A program made the position numbers and the translations under genes. From DATFDN01 sp963830565 (GTDB lineage: Bacteria > Pseudomonadota > Alphaproteobacteria > Acetobacterales > Acetobacteraceae), in NCBI GenBank assembly GCA_963830565.1, contig CAWHMO010000004.1, forward strand, positions 124,001-188,000: a stretch of DNA of 64,000 nt, written 5' to 3'. The notes under the pieces are model-generated. The model saw only the letters and a list, made by a program, of their open reading frames with translations. It ran no database searches and had not been told where the DNA came from. Below, in pieces: positions 9,210 to 17,540 of this stretch. Within the stretch, counting starts at the first letter, position 1; each line of letters begins with the position of its first letter.

Positions 9210-10069
9210 GCGGCGGCTCCGTTCATGGGTATGGCATAGGCGCCGAGCACGATGGGCGCGAGGCCGGCGAGGCGGGACAGGCGCGGGTCGGCGTCGGTCA
9301 CGAACCCGTCCACCTCCGCGAGCGCGCGGGCAGGCTCGCCGGGATCGTGGCGCAGGATCAGCGTGGCGGGCGCGAGGCCGACGGCACCAAGGGTCTCAGA
9401 CAGACGCGCGCGGCTTGTGTCCTGGTCCAACGTGAAGCCGAGCAGCGAGCGGTCCTGTCCGCTGGGATCGGGCGCGATCGCGGCGACGACCAGGGCCTGG
9501 GCGGTGGGCGCGCCCTCAACGCGCGGCGCCCAGAAGGGCAGCCGGGCGACGACGTGGAGGCGGAGCACGGGGTCGCCCGGCAGCGCAGTCCACCAGGCCG
9601 CATCCGGCGGTTCGTTCTGGACAGGGAGCGGCAGCACGGCGGCCGAGGCGGCGCCGGCCGGCAGGTCGCCCAACGCGTCGACGTGGGTGCGATGCACGCG
9701 CAGCGGGGTGAGCGCGCCGAACTGCTCGCGCGCCGCCTGGGTGAGATCCCGGCTGGCGCCGGTGTCGCAGACGGCGATGACGAAGGGGCGCTGCATCGAG
9801 GTAGTGGCGGCCAGCAGCTCGCGCCAAAGCCGCACCAGTGCCGGGCGCGGCAGCGTGCCGGCATGGCGGGCGAGCAGGCGACGGATGATGGCGGCCTCGC
9901 GGCCGGGGCGCAGCGCGACGCTGGTTCCGGCCTTGCCGGAGGAGGCGCCGATCTCGGTCACCAGCTCCGCCCGCCGCATCAGCAGGTCATGCAGCAAATC
10001 GTCGATGTGGTCGATCTCGGCGCGCAGGGCGGCGAGGTCGCCGGACGCGGTCGGGGCGGAGGGGGGCAT
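9206..10069 (-). CDS. Chorismate mutase with a degenerate C-terminal domain
   Basis: Residues 10 to about 95 match an AroQ chorismate mutase: a helical start (LRAEIDHIDDLLHDLLMRR), then a basic/acidic helix pair ending in LWRELLAAT. This class converts chorismate to prephenate, feeding tyrC and probably a prephenate dehydratase elsewhere. The following 190 residues resemble a prephenate-dehydratase/periplasmic-binding layout (beta strands, a DQDTSRARL segment) but lack the conserved TRF dehydratase motif. This part may be regulatory or relic. The stop overlaps the hisC start by 4 bases. ATG at 10069 is the first start of the cluster. Confidence 0.75.
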   Translation of the reverse strand: MPPSAPTASGDLAALRAEIDHIDDLLHDLLMRRAELVTEIGASSGKAGTSVALRPGREAAIIRRLLARHAGTLPRPALVRLWRELLAATTSMQRPFVIAVCDTGASRDLTQAAREQFGALTPLRVHRTHVDALGDLPAGAASAAVLPLPVQNEPPDAAWWTALPGDPVLRLHVVARLPFWAPRVEGAPTAQALVVAAIAPDPSGQDRSLLGFTLDQDTSRARLSETLGAVGLAPATLILRHDPGEPARALAEVDGFVTDADPRLSRLAGLAPIVLGAYAIPMNGAAA

Positions 10070-10142
10070 TATACGCTACGTGGCTCGGCCGATGAGGGCC
10101 GGAACAGATAGCGGAACCCCGGCTGGCTGCAAACCCGTCCAC

Positions 10143-10227
10143 CGTCATGGCCGGATTTGGTCCGGCCACCACGTCTTTCGCGCAAGCAGGGAAGCCGTGG
10201 ATGCTCGCGACAAGCGCGAGCATGACG
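10143..10227. repeat. Composite palindromic intergenic element
   Basis: Two hairpins lie inside an outer inverted repeat: TGGCCGGA/TCCGGCCA at 10148-10168 and ATGCTCGCG/CGCGAGCAT at 10201-10223. The outer arms are CGTCATG (10143-10149) and CATGACG (10221-10227). This layout is typical of BIME/REP-like elements between genes of alphaproteobacteria. It separates the aromatic cluster from the alcohol dehydrogenase gene and could also act as a 3' mRNA stabiliser. Confidence 0.65.
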
Positions 10228-10242
10228 ATGATGGGGCGGTGC

Positions 10243-11412
10243 CTACGGCTTCATCACCACCTTGATGCAGCCATCCTTCTTGTCGCGGAAAGTCTTGTAA
10301 AGCTCCGGTCCCTGCTCAAGGCTCGCGCGGTGGGTGATAACGAAGGAGGGATCAATCTCGCCCTTCTCGATCCGCTCGAGCAGGCCGGGCAGGTAGTGCT
10401 GCACCGGGGTCTGCGCCATGCGAAAGGTGAGACCGCGGTTGATGGCCGAGCCCATCGGCACCTTGTCGAGCAGCCCGCCGTACACTCCGACAATCGAGAC
10501 CGTGCCGAAATTCCGGCAGCAATGGATCGCCTGGCGCAGCACGTGGGGCCGGTCGGTGCCCATGAACGTGGCCACCTTCACGCGGTCGATGACGGAATCG
10601 ATGCTCGCGGTTGCGTCCGCCTCGGTTCCCACGGCGTCGATGCAGGCATCGGCCCCGCGATTCTGGGTCAGTTCCTGGATGCGGTCGTAGATGTCCTCCT
10701 TCTTGAAATCGAGCGTCTGCGCGCCCGCTGCCCGTGCCAGGGCGAGGCGTTCGGGAACCGTGTCGATGGCGATGACGCGCTTCGCGCCGAGCAGGAAGGC
10801 ACTGCGGATGGCGAATTGCCCGACCGGGCCGCAGCCCCAGATGGCGATGGTGTCGCCATTCTGGATGTTGCAGAAATCGGCCGCCATGTAGCCGGTCGGG
10901 AAGATGTCCGACAGGAACAGCACCTGCTCGTCCGACAGGCCCTGCGGCACTTTGATCGGCCCGAAATCGGCATAGGGGACGCGCAGATATTCAGCCTGCC
11001 CGCCGGAATAGCCGCCCAGCAGATGGGAGTAGCCGAACAGGCCCGCCGGGGAGTGGCCCCACAGCTTCTCGGCCATCTTGTGGTTCGGGTTGGAACGCTC
11101 GCAGCCCGAGAAGAAGCCGCGCTTGCAGAAGAAACACTCGCCGCAGGCGATGGTGAACGGCACGACGATCCGGTCGCCCACCTTGAGCGTCTTGTTCTCG
11201 GCACCGACCTCGACCACCTCGCCCATCGTCTCGTGGCCGACCACGTCGCCGCTTTCCATGGTCGGCATCACGCCGTCGAGCAGATGCAGGTCCGAGCCGC
11301 AGATCGCGCAGGCCGTGACCTTGATGATGGCGTCGCGGGGATGCTCGATCTTCGGATCAGGGACGGTGTCGCATCTAATGTCGCCCTTTCCGTGCCAGCA
11401 TAGAGCTTTCAT
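10243..11412 (-). CDS. Zinc-dependent alcohol/formaldehyde dehydrogenase-like protein
   Basis: Medium-chain dehydrogenase of 389 residues. Catalytic zinc ligands are in the ACAICGSDLH and GHE segments, and structural zinc cysteines are in CGECFFCKRGFFSGC. The cofactor site is GCGPVGQFAIRSA, with an acidic residue at the end of the next strand (AIDTV) favouring NAD. It resembles the glutathione-independent formaldehyde dehydrogenase-like group. ATG at 11412 is chosen because MKALCWHGK is the family's usual start; the open frame upstream has no family match. It is divergent from metX. The exact substrate is unknown. Confidence 0.85.
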   Translation of the reverse strand: MKALCWHGKGDIRCDTVPDPKIEHPRDAIIKVTACAICGSDLHLLDGVMPTMESGDVVGHETMGEVVEVGAENKTLKVGDRIVVPFTIACGECFFCKRGFFSGCERSNPNHKMAEKLWGHSPAGLFGYSHLLGGYSGGQAEYLRVPYADFGPIKVPQGLSDEQVLFLSDIFPTGYMAADFCNIQNGDTIAIWGCGPVGQFAIRSAFLLGAKRVIAIDTVPERLALARAAGAQTLDFKKEDIYDRIQELTQNRGADACIDAVGTEADATASIDSVIDRVKVATFMGTDRPHVLRQAIHCCRNFGTVSIVGVYGGLLDKVPMGSAINRGLTFRMAQTPVQHYLPGLLERIEKGEIDPSFVITHRASLEQGPELYKTFRDKKDGCIKVVMKP

Positions 11413-11460
11413 TTGGAGCTTTCCCTTGTTCACGCGCGCACAGTCAACGTGGGCAGAGCC

Positions 11461-11482
11461 GGGGCGGGTTGCGGCCCCGCCC
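11461..11482 (+). promoter_or_regulatory. Strong hairpin in the metX leader
   Basis: A perfect 8-bp stem, GGGGCGGG / CCCCGCCC, with a 6-base loop lies 24 bases before the metX ATG, inside the divergent region with the dehydrogenase gene. It may affect metX expression. No SAM-riboswitch consensus is recognisable. Confidence 0.4.
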
Positions 11483-11506
11483 GACCGCGCATATGGACGG
11501 GATCGC

Positions 11507-12668
11507 ATGAACCAGCTCGCCCCCCTCGCCGACACGCGCCACCAGCACGTCACGTTCGAAGACGGGATGAGCGCTCGAGTGCGGCGCGCGGCTCGGGCGC
11601 ATGACGGTCGCGTATCGGACCTATGGGGAGCTGAACGCGGCGCGGAGCAACGCGGTGCTGGTCTGCCATGCGTTGACCGGCGACCAATACGTGGCGGAGC
11701 GCCATCCCGTCACCGGCAAGGCCGGATGGTGGGATCAGATGGTGGGGCCGGGCCGGCCGGTCGATACCGAGCGGTATTTCGTGGTCTGCGCCAATGTCCT
11801 GGGCGGGTGCATGGGCAGCACCGGGCCGCGCAGCCCGCGCGAGGATCAGTCCGGGGTCGGCGGGCCGTGGGGCACGGATTTCCCGCCCATCACGATCCGC
11901 GACATGGTGCGCGCGCAGAAGCGGCTGATCGAGCATCTCGGCATTTCCCGGCTGTTCGCGGTGATCGGCGGGTCGATGGGCGGAATGCAGGTGCTGCAAT
12001 GGGCGGCGGACTACCCGGATGCGGTGTTCGCGGCGTTGCCGGTCGCCACCGCCGCGTATCATTCGGCGCAGAACATCGCCTTCCACGAGGTCGGGCGCCA
12101 GGCGATCTTTGCCGATCCGGACTGGCAGGGCGGGCGCTACTGGCAGACCGGCGCGATCCCGGCGCGCGGCCTCGGCGTGGCGCGCATGTGCGCGCACATC
12201 ACCTACCTTTCCGAGCAGGCACTGACCCGGAAATTCGGCCGCAAGCTGCAAGCAGCGCCGAAGGACGCCGGCGAGGTGATGGCGCTGTTCGGCGGGCGGT
12301 TCGAGGTGGAGAGCTACCTGCAGCACCAGGGCAGCACCTTCGTGCGCCGGTTCGATGCGAATTCCTACCTCACCATCACCCGCGCGATGGACTATTTCGA
12401 CCTCGCGGCCGATCACGGCGGCGATCTTGCGTTGGCGTTCCAGGGCACACGCACGCGCTTTCTGCTCGCTTCGTTCAGCTCCGACTGGCTGTTTCCGACT
12501 CCCGAGAGCCGCGCCATCGCGCGCGCCCTCAACCGCGCCGGGGCCAACGTGAGCTTCGTCGAGATCGACACCGACAAGGGCCACGACGCCTTTTTGCTGG
12601 ACGAGCCGGACTTCCACCGCACCGTGGCGGGATTCCTCGCCGGCTGCGCCGCGCACGCCAAGCTGTGA
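11507..12668 (+). CDS. metX: Homoserine O-acetyltransferase, one-base frameshift near the N-terminus
   Basis: Alpha/beta-hydrolase fold enzyme that acetylates homoserine in methionine synthesis. The first 22 residues (start MNQLAPLADTRHQHVTFEDG) are in one frame. The rest, from LECGARLGRMTVAYRTYGEL, is in the next. Deleting one G near 11573 joins them into a normal 386-residue protein. The nucleophile is in GGSMGGMQ, the catalytic Asp in FSSDWLFP and the His in KGHDAFL, all intact. Without a correction, translation could start only at ATG 11601, losing 32 residues. The gene overlaps metW by 4 bases (GTGA). Confidence 0.88.
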
Positions 12669-13312
12669 ACGCGCCCGTCGAGACCGGCGGCGTGCGCTTC
12701 GTCGCCAAGAACATGCGGCTCGATCTGCGCCTGATCTCCGATATGGTGGCTTCGGGCGCGCGCGTGCTCGACATCGGCTGCGGCGACGGAACTCTGATCG
12801 AGCATCTGTTCACCACCAAGGGGTGCGATGCGCGCGGCATCGAGATCGACATGGCCCTGGTCACGCGCGCGGTGGCGCACGGGATGCCGGTGATGCACGG
12901 AGACGCCGACATCGACCTCGCGCACTATCCGGACGGCGCCTTTGATTTCGTGGTGCTGTCGCGGACCTTGCAGGCGGTGGAGCGGCCGCGCGAGGTGCTG
13001 CGCCAGATGCTGCGCATCGGCACCCGCGCGATCGTGAGCTTCCCCAATTTCGGCCATTGGCAGGTCCGGGCACAGCTGCTGGCCAAGGGACGGATGCCGA
13101 TGACGCCGACCTGGGACCGGATGTGGTATGAGACGCCGAACATCCATCCCTGCACCATCCGCGACTTCTTCGACCTCTGCGCGGCGGAGGGCTACGTCGT
13201 GGAACGCTGGCTCGCCGCCGATGAGGCGGGCGCGCGGGCGCCTTGGAGGCGATTGCGAAGGCTGGCGAACCTGTTCGGCGAGCAGGCGCTGTTTCTGCTC
13301 CGGAGAAGCTGA
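12665..13312 (+). CDS. metW: Methionine biosynthesis protein MetW
   Basis: SAM-dependent methyltransferase-fold protein of about 215 residues. The SAM motif is VLDIGCGDGTL, and the MetW signature segments SFPNFGHW and TPTWDRMWYETPNIH follow. MetW is the partner of MetX in many alpha- and betaproteobacteria. The GTG start at 12665 overlaps the metX stop as GTGA, so the two are probably co-translated. An in-frame ATG at 12713 (MRLDLRLI) is an alternative start that fits the core of the family. Confidence 0.9.
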   Translation: MNAPVETGGVRFVAKNMRLDLRLISDMVASGARVLDIGCGDGTLIEHLFTTKGCDARGIEIDMALVTRAVAHGMPVMHGDADIDLAHYPDGAFDFVVLSRTLQAVERPREVLRQMLRIGTRAIVSFPNFGHWQVRAQLLAKGRMPMTPTWDRMWYETPNIHPCTIRDFFDLCAAEGYVVERWLAADEAGARAPWRRLRRLANLFGEQALFLLRRS

Positions 13313-13437
13313 CGGCCGTCAGACCGCCTTTCCTTCCACGTCGGGCCAGCGTAACAATGGTCCATCGCTCGCCGACTATCACGGACGCAAGCGGCTGAGA
13401 GACGTTCGTTGCGCTCCCGTCCCTAGTGGAGGGTGCA

Positions 13438-14160
13438 ATGAGCCGGACCCCCGTCGCGTCCTCGATTCGCAATCAGCTTTTGGCGGGCCTCCCGCCGGAC
13501 GAGCTTGAGCGTCTGCGCCCATTGCTGACCCGCGTGACCCTGGTCAGCGAACAGGTCATGCATGAACGCGGCGCCCTGATCGAGGAGGTGTTCTTCATGG
13601 AATACGGTCTCGGCTCGCTCACGGCCGACACGCGCGACAGCGGCCAGGTCGAGGTGGGCCTGACCGGGTGGGAGGGCATGGTCGGTTCCTCGGTTCTGCT
13701 GAACTCCCAGGCAACCGCGGTGCATCGCGCATTCATCCAGATTCCCGGCGCCGCGTTCCGCATGCGTTCGGCCGATCTACGCCAGCAAATCGAAGTCTGC
13801 ACGGCGTTTCGCGAGCGTTGCCTGCGATACGTGCAGATGCTGATGGTACAGACCTCGCAATCGGCCGCCTGCAACGCCCGCCACGAGCTGCCGGAGCGAC
13901 TGGCTCGGTGGCTGCTGCTGTGCCACGACCGGGTCGAGGGCGACAGCCTGCCGCTGACGCAAGAGTTCCTGTCCTTGATGCTGGGGGTGCGTCGGGCCGG
14001 TGTCAGCGTCGCACTCAGCACCCTGCAAGCGGCCGGCCTTGTCAGCCAGGCGCGGGGACGGATCGTGGTGCGCGATCGTGCCGGCCTGGAGGGAGCCGCC
14101 TGCGAGTGCTACCGCGTGATTCGCGACAGCCAGGAGCTGATTTTCGGTGGTTCCAAGTGA
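13438..14160 (+). CDS. Crp/Fnr-family transcriptional regulator
   Basis: A 240-residue protein with an N-terminal cyclic-nucleotide-binding-like barrel (about 15-125), a dimerisation helix and a C-terminal winged helix (about 165-225, with LSLMLGVRRAGVSVALSTLQ as the recognition helix region). There are no Fnr-type N-terminal cysteines, so it is not an oxygen sensor of that type. ATG 13438 is preferred over GTG 13426 because GGAGGG lies 4 bases upstream. Its effector and targets are unknown. This is the Crp subgroup common in Acetobacteraceae and rhizobia, where the ligand pocket is poorly conserved. Confidence 0.85.
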   Translation: MSRTPVASSIRNQLLAGLPPDELERLRPLLTRVTLVSEQVMHERGALIEEVFFMEYGLGSLTADTRDSGQVEVGLTGWEGMVGSSVLLNSQATAVHRAFIQIPGAAFRMRSADLRQQIEVCTAFRERCLRYVQMLMVQTSQSAACNARHELPERLARWLLLCHDRVEGDSLPLTQEFLSLMLGVRRAGVSVALSTLQAAGLVSQARGRIVVRDRAGLEGAACECYRVIRDSQELIFGGSK

Positions 14161-14306
14161 TAGTGAACGGTTCCGTACGTTCGGACATACTTTCCCATAC
14201 GGTTTCGCCCGATTAGTGCGGGATCTGGGAATTTTAGCATTGACTTGGTCCTTCGCGTTGCTTTTCTTTTGCGCAAGGCAATCGTGCAAGGCGGAGTGAC
14301 GGCGGA

Positions 14307-14657
14307 ATGAACGTGCTGCTCGTCGAAGACGATGAATTAGTGCGCTCCTGCGTCGAGGATTTGCTGATCGACGCCGGCTTGAGCGTCACAGCGGTGTCCA
14401 GCGCGACAGAGGCGCTCGGGCTCGATGGCGTCGAGGACTTGTCCGTGCTCCTGGCTGACGTACGGCTCGGGCCGGGGATGAACGGCTTCAGGCTCGCCGC
14501 CGAAGCCCGACAGCGCTGGCCGGGGATCCATTGCGTGCTGATGAGCGGCGATCCCGCAGTGGAGCAGGACGACGCGGATGGGCCCGGGCTGTTCCTCGCA
14601 AAGCCGTTCCGTGTGGACGAATTGCTGCGGGCGGTCTGCGTCGAGAGAGCGACGTAG
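14307..14657 (+). CDS. Single-domain response regulator (receiver)
   Basis: A CheY-like receiver of 116 residues without an output domain. It has acidic residues E7-D8-D9, phospho-acceptor D51 (LLADVRLG), S80 in place of the usual Thr, and K99 in LAKPFR, so it is probably active. No histidine kinase lies nearby. A GGCGGA site sits directly before the ATG. It is likely an adapter in a phosphorelay or a sensor-kinase output; the partner cannot be named from here. Confidence 0.88.
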   Translation: MNVLLVEDDELVRSCVEDLLIDAGLSVTAVSSATEALGLDGVEDLSVLLADVRLGPGMNGFRLAAEARQRWPGIHCVLMSGDPAVEQDDADGPGLFLAKPFRVDELLRAVCVERAT

Positions 14658-14658
14658 C

Positions 14659-15270
14659 TTAGGCTGACCAGTTCGACAGGATCACGTCGGCGGACGCGAC
14701 CTCGATCTGCTGGCCGAACCGCTCTCGATAGAGCGTCAGAAGCGCGTCATGAGTGCGGTCGGACGCGCTGCATAGCGCATCACCCGCCAGCACCACGCGA
14801 AACCCAAGGTCCACCGCGCCCAGCACCGCCGCCAGCACACATACATCGGTCTCCGCCCCGGTGATCACCAGGCTGTCGATGTCGCGCTCGTGCAGCACAC
14901 GCAACAGGTTCGGCTCGGTGAACGGGGAATAGTGGCGCTTGTCGATCACCGTGGCCGGGGGAACCAGCTTCGCCAACGACGGCACCAGCTCGATCAGTTC
15001 CGGGTCAAGGCGCTCGCGCGTCATCTGCCGCCAGCGCTCGTAATAGCGACGCCAGGTGCCTTGCATCTCCTCTGGCTTGGCCGGCGGGACGAAGCGGGTG
15101 AACACCGTCCGGCGCGGATGCGCGCCGGCGATCCGCTCCACGATCGGTAGCACGCGCTCCATCCAAGGAACGTGCCAATCGGTGCGCTCCGCGAACAAGG
15201 TCTGCATGTCGACGCAGAGATGAACGGTGCGCGACGTGAGCGGACCATAAGGCAGTTTATCGGCTGACAA
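14659..15270 (-). CDS. Isochorismatase-family cysteine hydrolase
   Basis: Cysteine hydrolase of about 203 residues. The catalytic triad can be placed: Asp in LCVDMQTLF, Lys in VIDKRHYSPF and Cys in TGAETDVCVLAAV. The substrate is unknown; such enzymes hydrolyse amides, ureides or isochorismate. No ATG fits the family start. TTG at 15270 is proposed because an AGAGGG site lies 8 bases upstream and the resulting length is normal. An ATG at 15369 would add 33 non-family residues and overlap the small lipoprotein gene on the other strand. Confidence 0.75.
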   Translation of the reverse strand: MSADKLPYGPLTSRTVHLCVDMQTLFAERTDWHVPWMERVLPIVERIAGAHPRRTVFTRFVPPAKPEEMQGTWRRYYERWRQMTRERLDPELIELVPSLAKLVPPATVIDKRHYSPFTEPNLLRVLHERDIDSLVITGAETDVCVLAAVLGAVDLGFRVVLAGDALCSASDRTHDALLTLYRERFGQQIEVASADVILSNWSA

Positions 15271-15367
15271 GCGGAAGCCCTCTGGAGTGTTGCCGGGACC
15301 GCAACGCTGCCACTCTGGAGGAGTTGGCCCGTTGACCGAAACCTGAACAGCGTGCGACCGTCGCGGC

Positions 15368-15535
15368 ATGGTTCGCGTGATGCTTCTTCTGTGGCTGCTG
15401 TCGCTTTCCGGGTGCGGGCTGTTCGCCGCGCCATGCCGGATCACCTCCGCCGGCCTCGACATCGTTCCGGTTGTCGGGCACGTCGCGGCAACCCCGACCG
15501 ATGCCTGCGCCCAGGTCATCGACCCCAAGCCTTAG
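15368..15535 (+). CDS. Small lipoprotein, DUF6726-like
   Basis: A 55-residue protein with a short hydrophobic signal and lipobox LSLSGC (lipidated Cys at residue 16). The mature part AAPCRITSAGLDIVPVVGH and the end PTDACAQVID match what I recall of a small alphaproteobacterial lipoprotein family (DUF6726). Two further cysteines could form a disulfide. Its stop overlaps the moaE stop on the opposite strand (15532-15535). Function unknown. Confidence 0.7.
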   Translation: MVRVMLLLWLLSLSGCGLFAAPCRITSAGLDIVPVVGHVAATPTDACAQVIDPKP

Positions 15536-15987
15536 CCCCACCGGGACGCCGCAGCGTCGTCCGCCTCGTGCGCTGCTACCCACGCTTCCCGCCCGTCGGC
15601 GAATGTCTCCTTCTTCCAGAACGGCGCCTTGGTCTTGAGCCAGTCGATCAGGAAGGCGGTCGCCTCCAGCGCTGCCTGGCGATGGGCGGAGGCGGCGAGG
15701 ACCAGCACGATGTTCTCGCCGGGGCGCAGCCGACCGATGCGGTGGATCAGCGTGCATCCGAGCAGATCCCAGCGTCGCGCGGCCTCGGCCGCAATGCGGG
15801 CAAGCGCGGGCTCGGTCATCGCCGGATAGTGCTCCAGCGTCAGCGCCGCGATCGCCCGGCCGCCCGCCTGGGACCGCACCGTTCCCACGAAGCAGCCGAT
15901 CCCGCCAATGTCGGCACGCCCGGCGGTAAGGCGGGCGATCTCGGCGCTGGTGTCGAAATCCGCTTCCTGGACGAGGATGCGCGGCAT
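15532..15987 (-). CDS. moaE: Molybdopterin synthase catalytic subunit
   Basis: Large subunit of molybdopterin synthase, which inserts sulfur carried by MoaD into precursor Z (cPMP). The 151-residue protein has the family segments GCFVGTVR, TLEHYPAMTE, HRIGRLRPGE and the catalytic KTKAPFWKKE. It lies 10 bases after moaD on the same strand, so the two subunits of the complex are encoded together. Confidence 0.95.
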   Translation of the reverse strand: MPRILVQEADFDTSAEIARLTAGRADIGGIGCFVGTVRSQAGGRAIAALTLEHYPAMTEPALARIAAEAARRWDLLGCTLIHRIGRLRPGENIVLVLAASAHRQAALEATAFLIDWLKTKAPFWKKETFADGREAWVAAHEADDAAASRWG

Positions 15988-15997
15988 TTCCCTCTCC

Positions 15998-16267
15998 TCA
16001 GCCCCCGGTCACCGGTGGAAAGAAGGCGATCTCGTCTCCCGGCCGCACCGGGGCCTCGGGGCCGGCGAAGTCCTGGTTGACGGCGCAGCGCACCGTGTCG
16101 CGGTTCTGGAAGGCCGCCGCGTGCCCGCCGTCGCGCCCGGCGAGGTGCTCCATCAAGGCGCCCACGGTGCGGATGCCAGGTGGAAGGACGATCTGCTCCT
16201 CCCCAGTCCCCGCGCGCTCGCGCAGCCAGGCGAAATAGAGGATGGTGACGGGATCGGAGCCGGACAT
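15998..16267 (-). CDS. moaD: Molybdopterin synthase sulfur carrier subunit
   Basis: Ubiquitin-fold sulfur carrier of 89 residues ending in the required Gly-Gly (FFPPVTGG). The C-terminal glycine becomes a thiocarboxylate that donates sulfur to MoaE. The early segment ILYFAWLRERAG is typical of the family. It is followed directly by moaE. Confidence 0.93.
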   Translation of the reverse strand: MSGSDPVTILYFAWLRERAGTGEEQIVLPPGIRTVGALMEHLAGRDGGHAAAFQNRDTVRCAVNQDFAGPEAPVRPGDEIAFFPPVTGG

Positions 16268-16291
16268 CGGATTTCCCTAGGGTACGCGCTT

Positions 16292-16882
16292 CTACTTCGG
16301 CGTCGGCACCGTCTGCACCTGGCCGTTCGACATGATGACCGTACTGGTGCCGTTGCCGTTCGGCACCACGATCCCGGTCTGTCCGCCGGGCATGGTCAGC
16401 GTCTTGAACGCGCCGGTGCCACCGGTGGTGACACCCTGCCCCTGGGGCGTCTGCACGACCTGGCCCGAACTCGGGGCGGCGGGCGCCTCGGAAGTCGGCG
16501 GGGCGGCCTCCGGGACCGGAGGAATATAGGGCTGCACCGGCTGGACGGTGGGCGGCGGCGCGGCGCTGCTTTGCGGCGGCAGCGTCGGCGACGGCGGCTG
16601 GCCCTCCAGGCGCTGGGGCGGCTGGAGCTGGCCCTGGCCTTCCTGCTTCACGAGGTCGGCCATCGACGGCGTGCGGGGGATCGGACCGGGCCACATGTTG
16701 CCAGCCGCCGGGTTGAGTGTCGGGACCGCGATCTGCTGACCGCGCGCGCGGCGCATGTTCTCGGTATCGCCCCGTGGCGCGTAGGGGTCCGAGCCGGTGA
16801 CGAACGGCGTCCGGTCCCAGAAGGGAAAGGCGCAGCCGCTCAGCGACACCGCGCAAAGACCTAACAAGGCAAATCGCCGCAT
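16292..16882 (-). CDS. Proline-rich lipoprotein of unknown function
   Basis: A 196-residue predicted lipoprotein. ATG 16882 gives a short signal with lipobox SLSGC (Cys 17). Residues about 75-135 are rich in Pro and Gln, followed by a Gly/Thr/Val-rich end. No catalytic motif is visible. It lies between mobB and moaD on the same strand, but nothing ties it to cofactor synthesis. It is probably anchored to the outer membrane or facing the periplasm. Confidence 0.7.
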   Translation of the reverse strand: MRRFALLGLCAVSLSGCAFPFWDRTPFVTGSDPYAPRGDTENMRRARGQQIAVPTLNPAAGNMWPGPIPRTPSMADLVKQEGQGQLQPPQRLEGQPPSPTLPPQSSAAPPPTVQPVQPYIPPVPEAAPPTSEAPAAPSSGQVVQTPQGQGVTTGGTGAFKTLTMPGGQTGIVVPNGNGTSTVIMSNGQVQTVPTPK

Positions 16883-17024
16883 CAATGAAGAGCTCCGAAT
16901 GGAGGAAACCGAAGGTCGGCTTGGCATGAGACCAGCGGCACGGCGATGGTTTCGCAGGAATGGAGAGGAGAGTGGGGCACGACGCGCACTCTGCCGAGAA
17001 CGGGCCTTTCGCTCAAGGCAACAA

Positions 17025-17540
17025 TTAGCCAGGGCATAATCGCGTCCGCCCGGCAGCGAGGAGGCCGATGACCCACTCGGCGACCACGACCGGGACACCC
17101 AGCGGCAGTTGCGGGAGCCCGCACTCCGGCGCCGCTTCGTCGGTCGCCACCGCCAGCACGGCCGGATCGCGCGGCCATAGCGCCGGCTTGCCCAGGGATG
17201 GGCGATATACCTCCAGCTTCGGGTAGGGGTGGGCCTTGAAGCCTTCCACCAGCACGAGATCCACCGGCGCCAGACGCGCGAGGAGGTCCGGCAGAGAGGG
17301 CTCCGGCCCCGCGATCTCGTGCAAAAGCGCCCACCGGGCGGAGGAGGCGACCAAGACCTCGTGCGCGCCGGCCTCGCGATGGCGGAAGGAATCCTTGCCG
17401 GGGCGGTCCAGGTCGAAGTCGTGATGCGCATGCTTGACGGTGGAGACACGCAGGCCGCGCGCGCGGAGCAGCGGCAAGACGGCGGTCAGCAGGGTGGTCT
17501 TGCCGCTGCCCGACCAGCCGACCACGCCGAGAGCGTCCAT
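17025..17540 (-). CDS. mobB: Molybdopterin-guanine dinucleotide biosynthesis adapter MobB
   Basis: GTP-binding accessory protein of 171 residues. The Walker A motif is GWSGSGKTT (residues 8-16), followed by STVKHAHHDFDLD and VLVEGFK, all typical of MobB. It helps convert molybdopterin to its dinucleotide form. ATG 17540 shares one base with the pgsA stop (TGATG). It belongs with moaD/moaE to a molybdenum cofactor group; mobA is not in the window. Confidence 0.92.
   Translation of the reverse strand: MDALGVVGWSGSGKTTLLTAVLPLLRARGLRVSTVKHAHHDFDLDRPGKDSFRHREAGAHEVLVASSARWALLHEIAGPEPSLPDLLARLAPVDLVLVEGFKAHPYPKLEVYRPSLGKPALWPRDPAVLAVATDEAAPECGLPQLPLGVPVVVAEWVIGLLAAGRTRLCPG

Noticed and set aside
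11413..11506. SAM-type riboswitch before metX
   Set aside because: Only a simple GC hairpin is seen. No SAM-I or SAM-II consensus elements could be recognised.
16882..17034. Possible short minus-strand coding frame between mobB and the lipoprotein gene
   Set aside because: It has no ribosome site and no recognisable family. The sequence looks like ordinary intergenic DNA.
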